From positions 4,216,001-4,280,000 of the forward strand of contig NZ_JAUSQU010000001.1 in assembly GCF_030811455.1 (NCBI RefSeq): DNA of 64,000 nucleotides, given 5' to 3'. This document shows positions 39,915-48,697 of this stretch, one piece after another. The translations under genes were made by a program, and so were the position numbers. How positions within the stretch are numbered: position 1 is the first letter of the stretch; each line of letters opens with the position of its first letter. The DNA is from Streptosporangium lutulentum. Its GTDB lineage: Bacteria; Actinomycetota; Actinomycetes; Streptosporangiales; Streptosporangiaceae. The notes under the pieces are model-generated. The model made no database searches. It was given only the letters and a program-made list of their open reading frames with translations, and was not told the origin of the DNA.

Positions 39915-40434
39915 AGCAGTCCCGACGTCGATGTAGAAGGGTCAAAAGCAGTCGCGGGAAGGATAGCGATGGGGTCCGACAATTTCCGGAGCCTCATGGG
40001 GCCCAGGATTTCCCCGCCATCTCCAGACTACGGTCCTCCCCCGAGCACGATGAGGGCGTTCGTGGTTTCAACCACGTGAACACCGCTGTTTATGCCCGGC
40101 ACACCCCTCACCCCCCGGCACGACCGCTCCATGTCGCCCCAGCCGGGACGTCCGGATGTGCCCCGGCACGCAGTCTTGAAGGAGATCACGACGTGCGAGG
40201 GCAGATGTCCCGGACCCGGCCCGGGCCGGACTCGCCGCCTTCGCCGACCGGCGCCCCCACTCTCCACCCCCGCGGAGCGCGTCCCGCCCGTCACCGGCCG
40301 TCGGCCGGGCTTAGGGTGATGCCCGGGGACCAAGGGCAACCGGCCCGCCACGGCCGGCGTGGGCCCGCCCGCGCCACTGCGGCCGATCATGCTCGTGCCC
40401 CTCGCCTTCCCGCCCATCCGCTCGAGGAGTATCC
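39915..40434. other. Intergenic region between uvrA and the divergent MBL gene
   Basis: 520 bases. It contains the inverted repeat GTGGTT-TC-AACCAC (40062-40075) and GC-rich sequence. A frame from a GTG at 40193 (81 codons, AAGGAG upstream, stop overlapping the next GTG) has poor codon bias and Pro/Arg-rich composition, so I do not call it a gene. Confidence 0.45.
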
Positions 40435-41076
40435 GTGACGTACACAGGTGACGTGCAGGTCGGCGGCCCCGCCGACGTGCGCGAACTGCCCGCCCTGACG
40501 ATCGCCAAACTGGCGGTCGGCCCGTTCGACAACAACGCCTACCTGCTCCGATGCGCCATGACCGGCGACGGCCTGCTCATCGACGCCGCCGCCGAGGCCG
40601 ACTGGCTGCTGGCGCTCATCGGCGACCGGCCGATCAGCAAGATCGTCACAACCCACCAGCACGGCGACCACTGGCAGGCCCTGCAGGAGGTCGCCGGGGC
40701 GACCGGCGCCACGGTGATCGCCCATCCGCTCGACGCCCCCGCCCTGCCGGTGCCGGTGGACCTGGAGGTCGAACGCGGCGACGTGGTCACCGTGGGCGCG
40801 GTCGCCCTGGACGTGATCCACCTGCGCGGGCACACGCCGGGCTCGATCGCCCTGCACCATGCCGGCCACCTGTTCACCGGCGACTCGCTCTTCCCCGGCG
40901 GGGTCGGCAACACCAACAAGGATCCCGAGCGGTTCGCCCAGCTCTTCACGGATGTGTCGGAGCGGATCTTCGATCGGCTTCCCGACGACACCTGGGTCTA
41001 TCCGGGCCACGGCAAGGACACCACGCTCGGCGCCGAACGCCCGTCCCTGCCCGAATGGCGCGAACGCGGCTGGTGA
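40435..41076 (+). CDS. MBL-fold metallohydrolase (glyoxalase-II-like)
   Basis: 213 residues with the complete metal motif THQHGDHWQAL, RGHTPGSIALHH, FTGDSLFPGG (metal Asp) and VYPGHGKDTTLG (last His), giving a binuclear MBL site. It resembles hydroxyacylglutathione-hydrolase-like enzymes found next to uvrA in actinobacteria (recalled); a mycothiol-linked thioester or glyoxal substrate is plausible but unproven. The GTG start has GAGGAG upstream. Confidence 0.92.
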   Translation: MTYTGDVQVGGPADVRELPALTIAKLAVGPFDNNAYLLRCAMTGDGLLIDAAAEADWLLALIGDRPISKIVTTHQHGDHWQALQEVAGATGATVIAHPLDAPALPVPVDLEVERGDVVTVGAVALDVIHLRGHTPGSIALHHAGHLFTGDSLFPGGVGNTNKDPERFAQLFTDVSERIFDRLPDDTWVYPGHGKDTTLGAERPSLPEWRERGW

Positions 41077-41082
41077 CCCCTT

Positions 41083-41108
41083 CCGTGCACGGGCGTCCCC
41101 GTGCACGG
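41083..41108 (+). terminator. Terminator after the MBL gene
   Basis: An 11-bp stem (41083-41093 with 41098-41108), each arm containing the palindrome CCGTGCACGG, with GGTGA/TCACC flanks that can extend the pairing. Confidence 0.75.
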
Positions 41109-41231
41109 TCACCGGCTCTTCTCCGATCCCCGTGAGCACGGCCTCCGGCGCCTCTCCGGGTACGGCCGGCGCCCGAAGGCGTCAGCCGTACGTCCGGCCG
41201 CCGAAGGCCCCGGCGATCCGCTCCTCCGGCA

Positions 41232-42035
41232 TCAGGTGATGCTCTCGGCCTCTTTGCGCTCCTTGCGCTTCTCCCGCTTGAACATCAGGACACGCAGCGG
41301 AATCGTGGCCACGATGGTCATCTGCATGATGGCCCCGACCTTGATCAGCGTGTCGCCGCCGGCCAGACCCGCGGCCCAGATGGTCAGGCAGGCCACGTTG
41401 ATCATCATCCAGGCGAGCACGGCGGCGGCCAGATTGCCCTTGGGCTTGGGATATTCGATCCGGCTCACCATCAGGTAGGCCACCCCGAAAATGGGCAGCA
41501 CGGTCCAGATGGACGGCGGGAACAGCAACACGACGGAGACCACGGTCATGGCGCCCATCGGGATGGGCAGGCCCATGAAGTCGCCGCTCTTGGTCTTCAC
41601 GCAGGCGAAGCGCGCGAGCCGGATGACCCCGGCCAGCAACACCGACGCCGCCGCGACCATGACCAGCAGAAACGGGATCTGCTGATTGAATCCAGCCCAG
41701 ATGACCACCATGAAGGCGGGTGCGAAGCCGAAGCTGATCACATCCGCCAGGTTGTCCAGCTCGGCGCCCATGGCCGAGGCCCGGAACTTCCGGGCCACCA
41801 GGCCGTCGAACAGGTCGCAGATGGCACCGATCAGCAGCAGCACCACGGCGGTGCCGAAGAACCGCGGGTCCGCCGCGAAGCCCTTGCCCTCCTGCAGCGA
41901 GCTGATGGCCGACCAGGCGAGTATGCAGACGGCCAGAAAGCCGCAGAGAGCGTTGCCGAGCGAGAGAGAGTCGGCGGCGGAGAGACGAAACGCCTTACCT
42001 ACGGGTCCCCGGGGTTCGTCGTCGGTCTCGTCCAT
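41232..42035 (-). CDS. pssA: CDP-diacylglycerol-serine O-phosphatidyltransferase
   Basis: Makes phosphatidylserine from CDP-diacylglycerol and serine at the membrane. 267 residues with seven or eight helices and the CDP-alcohol phosphotransferase signature in DLFDGLVARKFRASAMGAEL followed by DNLADVISFG, with the required aspartates intact. I use the ATG at 42035. A TTG at 42062, overlapping the psd stop, is possible. Downstream of psd, so the two steps to phosphatidylethanolamine share an operon. Confidence 0.93.
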   Translation of the reverse strand: MDETDDEPRGPVGKAFRLSAADSLSLGNALCGFLAVCILAWSAISSLQEGKGFAADPRFFGTAVVLLLIGAICDLFDGLVARKFRASAMGAELDNLADVISFGFAPAFMVVIWAGFNQQIPFLLVMVAAASVLLAGVIRLARFACVKTKSGDFMGLPIPMGAMTVVSVVLLFPPSIWTVLPIFGVAYLMVSRIEYPKPKGNLAAAVLAWMMINVACLTIWAAGLAGGDTLIKVGAIMQMTIVATIPLRVLMFKREKRKERKEAESIT

Positions 42036-42048
42036 CGGCCAGCTGGCG

Positions 42049-42696
42049 TCAGCCGTGGTCAAGACCCGTCACCCCCGCGATGGTCTTCTCCCCGACGGAC
42101 ACCGCCGGAACGATTCCCTCGGGAAGGTAGACATCCACTCGCGAGCCGAGCCTGATGAGCCCGATCCGCTCCGCCCGGCCCACCTTCGCTCCGACGTTCA
42201 CGTACGGCACGATGCGACGCGCGACCGCGCCGGCTATCTGGACCAGCTCGATGTCGCCGAGCGCGGTGTCCAGATGCCACACGACCCGCTCGTTCGTGTC
42301 GCTGTCCTTGTTGAAGGCGGGCAGGAACCCTCCGGGCATGTGCTGCATCGAGGTGACCGTACCGGCCAGCGGTGCGCGGTTGACGTGCACGTCGAGCGGG
42401 CTCATGAAGATGGCCACCCTCGTACGGCCGTCCGGCCACGGGTCGATGCTCTGTACCACGCCGTCCGCGGGCGACAGGATCCGCCCGGTTCCCGGCGTGC
42501 GCTCGGGATCGCGGAAGAACCAGAGCATGCCTCCGGTGAGCGCGGTCAGCGGGGCCGCTGCCAGCGCCCAGCGCCGATCACGGCGGCTGAGCAGCGATGT
42601 CACAGCGGCAGCGGCCGCGGTAGGAAGCAACCACGGGGAGACGCCACGCGCCAGCCGTACCCGGCCTGGCTGGTGGCTTGCTGAATCGTGGGACAC
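42049..42696 (-). CDS. psd: Phosphatidylserine decarboxylase proenzyme
   Basis: Decarboxylates phosphatidylserine to phosphatidylethanolamine. 215 residues of the short, soluble-type (PSD-A) class. Blocks are FFRDPERTPGTGRILSPADG, FMSPLDVHVNRAP (His of the active site), and LIRLGSRVDVYLPEG. The Gly-Ser in LGSRVD is the self-cleavage site that creates the pyruvoyl group. GTG start with AAAGG upstream; pssA follows immediately. Confidence 0.95.
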   Translation of the reverse strand: MSHDSASHQPGRVRLARGVSPWLLPTAAAAAVTSLLSRRDRRWALAAAPLTALTGGMLWFFRDPERTPGTGRILSPADGVVQSIDPWPDGRTRVAIFMSPLDVHVNRAPLAGTVTSMQHMPGGFLPAFNKDSDTNERVVWHLDTALGDIELVQIAGAVARRIVPYVNVGAKVGRAERIGLIRLGSRVDVYLPEGIVPAVSVGEKTIAGVTGLDHG

Positions 42697-42823
42697 AGGG
42701 AACCTTTGTGATGTCTTGCGGCATTAGACCGGTATGTCTACCCGCGCTGGGGCAGGATGCTACCTATCTCTCAGCCCTTATATGGCGGAACGAGACAAGC
42801 AAAGCGTCTCACGCGCCAATCCG

Positions 42824-43816
42824 CTAGCCCTGTTTAGCACTCGCGGGGGTGGTGTTTCCCTTGCTTGCGCGCACGTCACGCCGGGCCTTGATCAGGCTTG
42901 CCACGGTAGTGATCACCATGGTGATGCCGATGACCGACAAAGACACCCAGATCGGCACTTCAGGTGCCCACGAAACGCCGCTGGTGTGCAGAGCCTCAGC
43001 AATCAGCTTAACCCCGATGAAACCAAGGATGAACGCGAGACCGTAGCTCAGGTAGACCAGTCGCTGGAGCAGACCGCCCAGGAGGAAGTACAGCTGACGC
43101 AGGCCCATCAGGGCGAACGCGTTCGCGGTGAAGACGATGAAGGCGTCGGTGGTCAGACCGAAGATCGCCGGAATCGAGTCGAGCGCGAACAGCAGGTCGG
43201 TGGTGCCGATCGCGATCATCACGATCAGCAGCGGGGTGACCATTCGCTTGCCGTTGACCTTAACGACGATCTTGGAACCCACGTAGTCGTCGGTGTGGGG
43301 CAGCACCCGCCGGGCCCAGCGCAGGACCGCGTTCTCCGCGACCTCGTCATCGTCACGGCCGTGCTGGCGGACGAGCTGCACCGCGGTGTAGATCAGGAAC
43401 AGGCCGAAGACGTAGAACAGCCAGCTGAAGTTCGCCAGCGCCGCCGCGCCGATGGCGATGAAGATGCCTCGCATGACCAGGGCCATCAGGATGCCGATCA
43501 GCAGCACCTTGTGCTGGTGGATCTTCGGCACCGCGAAGCGGGTCATAATGATGTAGAAGACGAAGAGGTTGTCGATGCTTAGGCTGTACTCGGTGAGGTA
43601 GCCGGCGAAGAACTGACCTGCGTGGGTCGGCCCGTCGAACACCCACAGGATGATGCCGAAGATCACAGCGAGCGTGACGTAGAAACCGACCCAGAAACCG
43701 GCCTGCTTCAGGGAGAACTCTCGTGGCTCACCCCGGTCGACGATCCAGAGATCGAAGGCGAGGACGACGAGAAGACCGCCGATGACGGCGAACCATGCCC
43801 AAACAGGAACGCTCAC
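42824..43816 (-). CDS. TerC/Alx family membrane protein (probable Mn2+ exporter)
   Basis: 330 residues with about nine helices. TerC hallmarks are EYSLSIDNLFVFYIIMTRFA and GTTDLLFALDSIPAIFGLTT, whose acidic residues in the membrane form the ion site, and VNGKRMVTPLLIVMI. Members export manganese, sometimes loading secreted enzymes. The GTG start at 43816 has GGAGG ten bases upstream that lies inside a hairpin. The leader matches the yybP-ykoY riboswitch, which supports manganese as ligand and substrate. Confidence 0.93.
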   Translation of the reverse strand: MSVPVWAWFAVIGGLLVVLAFDLWIVDRGEPREFSLKQAGFWVGFYVTLAVIFGIILWVFDGPTHAGQFFAGYLTEYSLSIDNLFVFYIIMTRFAVPKIHQHKVLLIGILMALVMRGIFIAIGAAALANFSWLFYVFGLFLIYTAVQLVRQHGRDDDEVAENAVLRWARRVLPHTDDYVGSKIVVKVNGKRMVTPLLIVMIAIGTTDLLFALDSIPAIFGLTTDAFIVFTANAFALMGLRQLYFLLGGLLQRLVYLSYGLAFILGFIGVKLIAEALHTSGVSWAPEVPIWVSLSVIGITMVITTVASLIKARRDVRASKGNTTPASAKQG

Positions 43817-43826
43817 AATGAACTAC

Positions 43827-43859
43827 CCTCCGGCGGAATGCGTGACAAACTGCCGGAGG
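43827..43859 (-). promoter_or_regulatory. Shine-Dalgarno-sequestering hairpin of terC
   Basis: On the minus strand CCTCCGGC (43859-43852) can pair with GCCGGAGG (43834-43827), which contains the terC ribosome-binding site. The same CCTCC is the 3' strand of riboswitch stem P1. The two folds are mutually exclusive, giving a translational on-switch when the riboswitch is bound. Confidence 0.75.
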
Positions 43860-43967
43860 TCTCTCCCGCCCGCCTGAAAAATGGTGCGGACCGACAGCCC
43901 CGGGGGCCTCGTGGGGCGAGGCAGCACCGTGATGACGAGACTGTCACGAAGGGATACTCCCCTCCTC
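43855..43967 (-). promoter_or_regulatory. yybP-ykoY (Mn2+) riboswitch
   Basis: Reading the minus strand: GGAGGGGAGTATCCC (43965-43951) matches the conserved GGGGAGUA of the class. CTCGTCATCACGG follows at the place of the GUCAUCA loop. GGGAGAGACCTCC (43867-43855) matches the conserved AGACCU end. P1 pairs GGAGG (43965-43961) with CCTCC (43859-43855). Located directly upstream of a TerC gene, the classic target. Match made by eye against remembered consensus. Confidence 0.8.
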
Positions 43968-44064
43968 AACCATGTCAGTATAAGCATCCGGCATGGTCTC
44001 GCCTAATCCAACCGTGTGGGGCAACCCCTTGTTCCGCTCGCCCCGCGGTCCGCGAGAGATCGCG

Positions 44065-45186
44065 TCACGCCCTTCGGTCCGCCGGCGGCAAAGTCTCGTA
44101 AACCGCCAGTACGGCGTTCACCGCCTGCTCCTCTCCCGGCAGCTCACGACCTCGTCCGGCGGCCGCGCCGGCCAGGGCCCGTACGAGGTCGTCGTCGGCG
44201 AGCACCCTGCCGATCGCGTCACGCATCGCGCCGACGTCTCCGTACGGCACCAGCAGCCCGGCGTCGCCCACCATCGCGGGGATCCCACCCACCTCGGTGG
44301 CGATGACCGGTGTCCCCGCCCGCAACGCCTCCTGAACGTTGAGCGGCTGCCCCTCCCAGCGGCTGGGCACCAGCAGGGCCCTGGTCACCCGGAGCAGATC
44401 CTCGACGTCGCCGCGGTTGCCCAGCAGCCGCACCGGCAGGTTCTCCCTGTCGATCCGTCCCTGCAACGCCCCCCGCAGCGGCCCCTCTCCCGCGACCAGG
44501 AACACGGGCCGCCGGGTGAGCTCCTGGGCCCGGCCCTCGCCGAAGGCGCCGGCGACCTCCAGCAGGGTCTCCAGGCCCTTCTGCTGGGCGAGCCTGGCCA
44601 CCGTCAGGAAGACGGCCCTGTCGCCCGCGCCGAGTTCCTCCCTGATCTCCCGCGGCTCGCGTCCCGTCGGGACCGGCGCGGGCGCGGGGACGACGGCTGC
44701 CTCGACGTGCCTCGCGCCCAGTCCGGCCATCCGCTCTCCCAGATCGGGGGAGACAACCAGGATCCGGTCGGCCCGGCGGGCGACGATCCGTTCGAGGAGG
44801 CTGTAGACCGCCCCGATCGCGCCGCCCGCGGTGGCGGCGTTGTGCAGGGTCACCACCAGGCCGGTCCCGGTTCCGGTCAGAGCGAGCGCGGCCAGGGCTC
44901 CGGCCCTCAGGCCGTGGGCGTGCACGGCGTGCGCCCCGCGCAACGCCCTGAGCGCTCGCATCGCCCGCAGGTCGTTGAGCGGATGAGGCCGATCGGAGAT
45001 CGGCACGGGCACGAACCGGGCCCCGAGGTCGCCGAACCCGAACGCCTCCTCGGTGCCGGGCGGCCCGGCCACGATCACACGGTGCCCCCCGCGCACCAGC
45101 CCTCCCGCCAGCATGGCCACATGCCGTCCGACCCCACCCGCGCTCGTCCCCAGCACGAAGGCCACGCGCGATCCCTGGTCAGCCAT
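44065..45186 (-). CDS. Glycosyltransferase family 4 protein
   Basis: 373 residues of GT-B fold: N-terminal FVLGTSAGGVGRHVAMLAGG, middle VFLTVARLAQQKGLETLLEV, and the donor-binding VPSRWEGQPLNVQEALRAGT with the E-x7-E type motif. A retaining transferase using an activated sugar or lipid-linked acceptor. The start overlaps the murJ stop by 8 bases, so it belongs to the steA-steB-murJ operon and probably modifies an envelope polymer or lipid carrier. Last gene of that operon. Confidence 0.92.
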   Translation of the reverse strand: MADQGSRVAFVLGTSAGGVGRHVAMLAGGLVRGGHRVIVAGPPGTEEAFGFGDLGARFVPVPISDRPHPLNDLRAMRALRALRGAHAVHAHGLRAGALAALALTGTGTGLVVTLHNAATAGGAIGAVYSLLERIVARRADRILVVSPDLGERMAGLGARHVEAAVVPAPAPVPTGREPREIREELGAGDRAVFLTVARLAQQKGLETLLEVAGAFGEGRAQELTRRPVFLVAGEGPLRGALQGRIDRENLPVRLLGNRGDVEDLLRVTRALLVPSRWEGQPLNVQEALRAGTPVIATEVGGIPAMVGDAGLLVPYGDVGAMRDAIGRVLADDDLVRALAGAAAGRGRELPGEEQAVNAVLAVYETLPPADRRA

Positions 45187-46837
45187 CCGAACGGTTCCCT
45201 TCTGACGTGGAGACCCGCCGCAGCCGCCCCAGCAGCACCCGGGCGTCGGGCCCGTCGATCACGACGGCCACGGCCGCGAACACCGCCGCGCCGACCGCCG
45301 CCGCACCCACCCCGACCGCCACGCACTCCCACCTGGACACCGCGCTGAAGACCTTGGTCACGACCAGCCCGGCGCCCCAGGCCGCGACGCCACCGGCCAC
45401 GGCGGCGAGCAGGGCGCGCAACATCCCGTCCAGCGCGGAGAGCCCCCTGGCCCTGAGCACGGCGAGCCCCAGCAGCACCCCGCCCACCGTCATGCCGATC
45501 GTGCTGCCCAGAGCCAGTTGTCCCACCACCTCCGACGGACGGTCGGCGGCGTGGGCGAGCAGGACCTGGGCCGCGAGCGCGACCCCCCATCCGACCACCG
45601 AGGCCGCGGCGGCCGACCGGCCCCTTCCACAGGCGTACAGGACCCGCGCGAGGTGGAACAGGAGGGCGTATCCCAGCAGACCGGGCGCGAAAAGCGTGAC
45701 GGCCCTGGCCATCTCCTCGATCTCCGCGACTCCTCCGCCGGGCGTGCCCTCCAGGAACACCCGCGACACGGGCACGGCGACCGCCGCCATCACCCCGGCC
45801 GCGAGCCCCGTGATCAGCAGGATGACCCGCGTGGTGGACGAGGTCAGGCCGTCGAATCCTGCCGTGTCCCCGTCGGTGGCCCGGGTGGACAGCAGGGGGA
45901 AGGAACTGGTGGCGATCGGCACCGCGAGCACCGCGAGGGGAAGCTGGTACAGCGCCCAGGCATAGGTGTAGACGCCCACCGCCCCCTTCCCGCCCAGATC
46001 GTTGGCCAGGCGGATCACGATGATCAGCGCCAGTTGCTGCGCGATCAGCACGGCGATGCCGGCGGTCGCGAGCCCCCGCGCCCGGGCCGCGACGCCCGGC
46101 GGGAAGGACAGCGAGGGCCGCAGGCGCAGGCCGAGCCTGCTCACCGGGCCGATCACGGTGAACACCATCGCCGCGGCGGCGACCGTGGCGCCGAGCGAGA
46201 GCGCCAGCTGTCCCGGAGTGGTGAGATCCGCCAGCTCCTGGGCCCCGCCGTCGCCGATCTGATCGAACACCAGGTAGGAGACGATGATGAGCAGGCTGGA
46301 GACCAGCGGCGCCAGGGCCGGGCCCATGAAACGCCGGTGGGCCTGGAGCACGCCGTACAGGACCACCGCGAGCCCGAAGAAGATCATTCGGGGGGCGAAC
46401 ACGACGAGCATGCCCGTGCCGACCCTGACGACCTCGGCCAGGTCGCACGAGTTCGGGTCGCCCAGGAGCAGCACGACGACCGGCCCGGCGAACACGACGA
46501 TGAGCAGCGTCAGCGGCACCAGGGCGAGCATCACCCAGGTGAGCAGTGCCGAGGTGGTCCGGCCGACCTCCGCCCTGGCCTCGGGGTCCGTATCGGCCCG
46601 GGACGCGGCCGAGGCCAGCACCGGCACCACCATCCCGGCCAGCGCACCGCCCGCCACCAGCTCGAAGACGATGTTGGGCACGTAGTTGGCGGTGTTGTAG
46701 GCGGTGCTCAGGCAGAGGTTGCCGACGTTCTGCGACTGAAAGAGATAGCGGCTAAATCCGACAATTCGGGCCACCATCGTCACGATTCCGATGAGGAGTG
46801 CCGCCCCCGCGACCCCCTGCCCGACCTTGGTGATCAT
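45179..46837 (-). CDS. murJ: Lipid II flippase MurJ (MviN family)
   Basis: 552 residues with about 14 membrane helices. N-terminal VGQGVAGAALLIGIVTMVAR, IVGFSRYLFQSQNVG, and TAYNTANYVPNIVFELVAGG are MviN/MurJ blocks, with APRMIFFGLAVVLYGVLQAH in the middle. The family flips lipid II for peptidoglycan synthesis. This copy sits in the SteA/SteB operon rather than with the dif-proximal murJ common in actinobacteria, so it may be a paralogue. It overlaps both neighbours. Confidence 0.88.
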   Translation of the reverse strand: MITKVGQGVAGAALLIGIVTMVARIVGFSRYLFQSQNVGNLCLSTAYNTANYVPNIVFELVAGGALAGMVVPVLASAASRADTDPEARAEVGRTTSALLTWVMLALVPLTLLIVVFAGPVVVLLLGDPNSCDLAEVVRVGTGMLVVFAPRMIFFGLAVVLYGVLQAHRRFMGPALAPLVSSLLIIVSYLVFDQIGDGGAQELADLTTPGQLALSLGATVAAAAMVFTVIGPVSRLGLRLRPSLSFPPGVAARARGLATAGIAVLIAQQLALIIVIRLANDLGGKGAVGVYTYAWALYQLPLAVLAVPIATSSFPLLSTRATDGDTAGFDGLTSSTTRVILLITGLAAGVMAAVAVPVSRVFLEGTPGGGVAEIEEMARAVTLFAPGLLGYALLFHLARVLYACGRGRSAAAASVVGWGVALAAQVLLAHAADRPSEVVGQLALGSTIGMTVGGVLLGLAVLRARGLSALDGMLRALLAAVAGGVAAWGAGLVVTKVFSAVSRWECVAVGVGAAAVGAAVFAAVAVVIDGPDARVLLGRLRRVSTSEGNRSDG

Positions 46838-47700
46838 CGGCTGACGGGAGCCTGCTCCACAGGGCGCCGGCCGAGCATGTCGATGCCGTTGAGCACCGGA
46901 TTACCGGCGATGACGCGGGTGAAACTGATCTTCTCGGAGGCGGCGGTCAGCGCGACCACGGTGCCGAGCACGACCAGACGCCCGGGACGGCCCAGGGTGA
47001 CGGTGGCGGCCAGGCCGAGAAGCGCGCCCAGCGCGTTGGCCCCCGCGTCGCCCAGCATCGCCCGCTCCCCGAGATCCTCGGACAAAAGCGCGGCCGCGGC
47101 GCCCATGGGGAGCGCGGCCAGGGTGGCCGAGACCGGGTCGGCGCGGCGGAGACCCATCGCGAGCACGGGCGCGCCGGCGAGCAGGCCGACCTTGACGGCA
47201 CGGCCGGGACGCAGGTCGAAGAGATTGGCCAGGTTCGCGCCGCCGGCGACCAGCGCACCGTTGACCACGGTGTCGACGGGGCCGCGGGAGGTGAGGGCCG
47301 CGGCGGCCAGGCCCGTCACGCCGATACCGAGGATCTTCACCGCTCCGCTGGTGACCTCGCCCTTGGCCAGGGCGCTCAGGTGTCCCTTGAACCCCTTGGA
47401 CGACGTCGCGCCGTACAGGTCGTCGTAGGCGCCGAGACCGCCGCTGCCGGCCACGGCCAGCAGTGCGGCCGCGCGGATCCTGGCGGGCAGACCGGGGATC
47501 ACCGCGGCGGTCACACCGGCGCCCGCGACGAAGGCCGGACCTTCGAGCAGGGTGATCGGCTCGCCTCGGTGGTTCGTCCTGGTCCAGGTCTCCGCGTCAC
47601 CGACCGGCGGCCTTCGGGTGAAGGCCGCATACGCGGCGCGGGCGGCCACCGCTCCGAGGAGAGCACCGGCCAGAGCACTGAAAAAAGCGCGACGAGCCAT
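46834..47700 (-). CDS. MraY/WecA-like polyprenyl-phosphate sugar-phosphate transferase homologue (short)
   Basis: 288 residues, shorter than the about 320-360 of MraY or WecA. It retains family marks: GLGAYDDLYGATSSKGFKGH (the DD pair), NLANLFDLRPGRAVK and MLGDAGANALGALLG. About eight helices. It probably acts on undecaprenyl phosphate or has become a regulatory/flippase partner. Between steB and murJ; the 4-base ATGA overlap with murJ suggests joint function in lipid-linked precursor handling. Start ATG at 47700 with GGAGG. Confidence 0.82.
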   Translation of the reverse strand: MARRAFFSALAGALLGAVAARAAYAAFTRRPPVGDAETWTRTNHRGEPITLLEGPAFVAGAGVTAAVIPGLPARIRAAALLAVAGSGGLGAYDDLYGATSSKGFKGHLSALAKGEVTSGAVKILGIGVTGLAAAALTSRGPVDTVVNGALVAGGANLANLFDLRPGRAVKVGLLAGAPVLAMGLRRADPVSATLAALPMGAAAALLSEDLGERAMLGDAGANALGALLGLAATVTLGRPGRLVVLGTVVALTAASEKISFTRVIAGNPVLNGIDMLGRRPVEQAPVSR

Positions 47701-47704
47701 CGAG

Positions 47705-48697
47705 TCATCCTCCGGTGGTGGCCGTGGTGGCCGTGGGGGCCGGGGTTGCGCTGGGCTCGACATTCGCGGCACCGGGGCCGATGCCGTACTGGCCGGCGAG
47801 CCCGGACAGTTGCTCCCGCAGAGCGTAGACCATGACGACCCGGCCTGAGGGCATATCGGCGGTGTCGACGGTGGACACCTTCTCCGTGAAGGAGGTCTCC
47901 TCGCGGAGCGCGGCGATGGTCCCACCGGCCGCGGCGGAGCCCTGCGTGCCGACCAGCACGGTGCCCTGGCCGGCCTCGTCGAGACCCAGGGCCATCGACA
48001 CGATCGCGCTCGCCTGCTCGGCCGCGCTCGCCTGCTCCGCGGTGGTCTCCCCCACGTACGGCTCCGCCGGGGCGATCAGCACGGCCAGGTCCGCGTGTTC
48101 GGCGGGCTTGTCGGTGACGGTGAGCAGCCCGCCGCGCTGGAACGCGTCAAGCACCCCGGCCGCGGCCGGGTCTTCCTTGCCCACCTGCCCGGGGTCGCTG
48201 GTCACGATCGCGCTGGCGAGCACCGCGGCCGCCTTGTCGTACGGCGTGCCCACGGCAGGGAAGATCATCTCTGCGGGCTTGGCCGCGGCGGCCAGCTTGT
48301 CGACGAAGGTCGACTGGCTGACGTCAACGTATCGGTCGGCCAGGGTGACCCGGCCGGTCACGCTCGCCCCCGCGTCGAGGATCACCTGCTGCACCGCCTC
48401 GCGTACGGCCGTCGTGGCGCCCGGGGCCTCCACGATCACGACACTCTTGCCGATGAGCGCGTCTTTGACGAGCTTGGGGGTGTCGGCGGCGATGACGGCG
48501 TCATTGGCCGCCCCGCGCTTCTGCAGCACCTGCACCTCGTCGCGGAGCGCGGTGTTTCCTTCGCGCAACTGGTTGGCGAGGGTCTCGGCCGCGTCTATGG
48601 CCGGCTCCTTCAGCAGGGTGGTGCCCAGCACGATGCCCACCGACAGCGCGAGGAAGATCGCGACGATGGAGACGAGGTGATAGCGGAAATCAATCAC
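47705..48697 (-). CDS. steB: SteB/MctB-type membrane-anchored protein (copper transporter family)
   Basis: 330 residues. One N-terminal helix (YHLVSIVAIFLALSVGIVLG), a coiled coil (ETLANQLREGNTALRDEVQV), then an extracellular alpha/beta domain and an Ala/Thr tail. Homologous by position and form to Rv1698 (MctB, outer-membrane/copper) and corynebacterial SteB, which works with SteA at the septum. The GTG start at 48697 overlaps the steA stop (GTGA). Confidence 0.9.
   Translation of the reverse strand: MIDFRYHLVSIVAIFLALSVGIVLGTTLLKEPAIDAAETLANQLREGNTALRDEVQVLQKRGAANDAVIAADTPKLVKDALIGKSVVIVEAPGATTAVREAVQQVILDAGASVTGRVTLADRYVDVSQSTFVDKLAAAAKPAEMIFPAVGTPYDKAAAVLASAIVTSDPGQVGKEDPAAAGVLDAFQRGGLLTVTDKPAEHADLAVLIAPAEPYVGETTAEQASAAEQASAIVSMALGLDEAGQGTVLVGTQGSAAAGGTIAALREETSFTEKVSTVDTADMPSGRVVMVYALREQLSGLAGQYGIGPGAANVEPSATPAPTATTATTGG

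Noticed and set aside
39915-40075. SOS box for uvrA
   Set aside because: No sequence close to the TCGAACnnnnGTTCGA-type actinobacterial LexA site was found; GTGGTT-TC-AACCAC does not fit it.
40193-40438. 81-codon frame with AAGGAG and GTGA overlap upstream of the MBL gene
   Set aside because: Codon third-position bias is clearly lower than in neighbouring genes and the product is Pro/Arg/Gly-rich; no family recognised.
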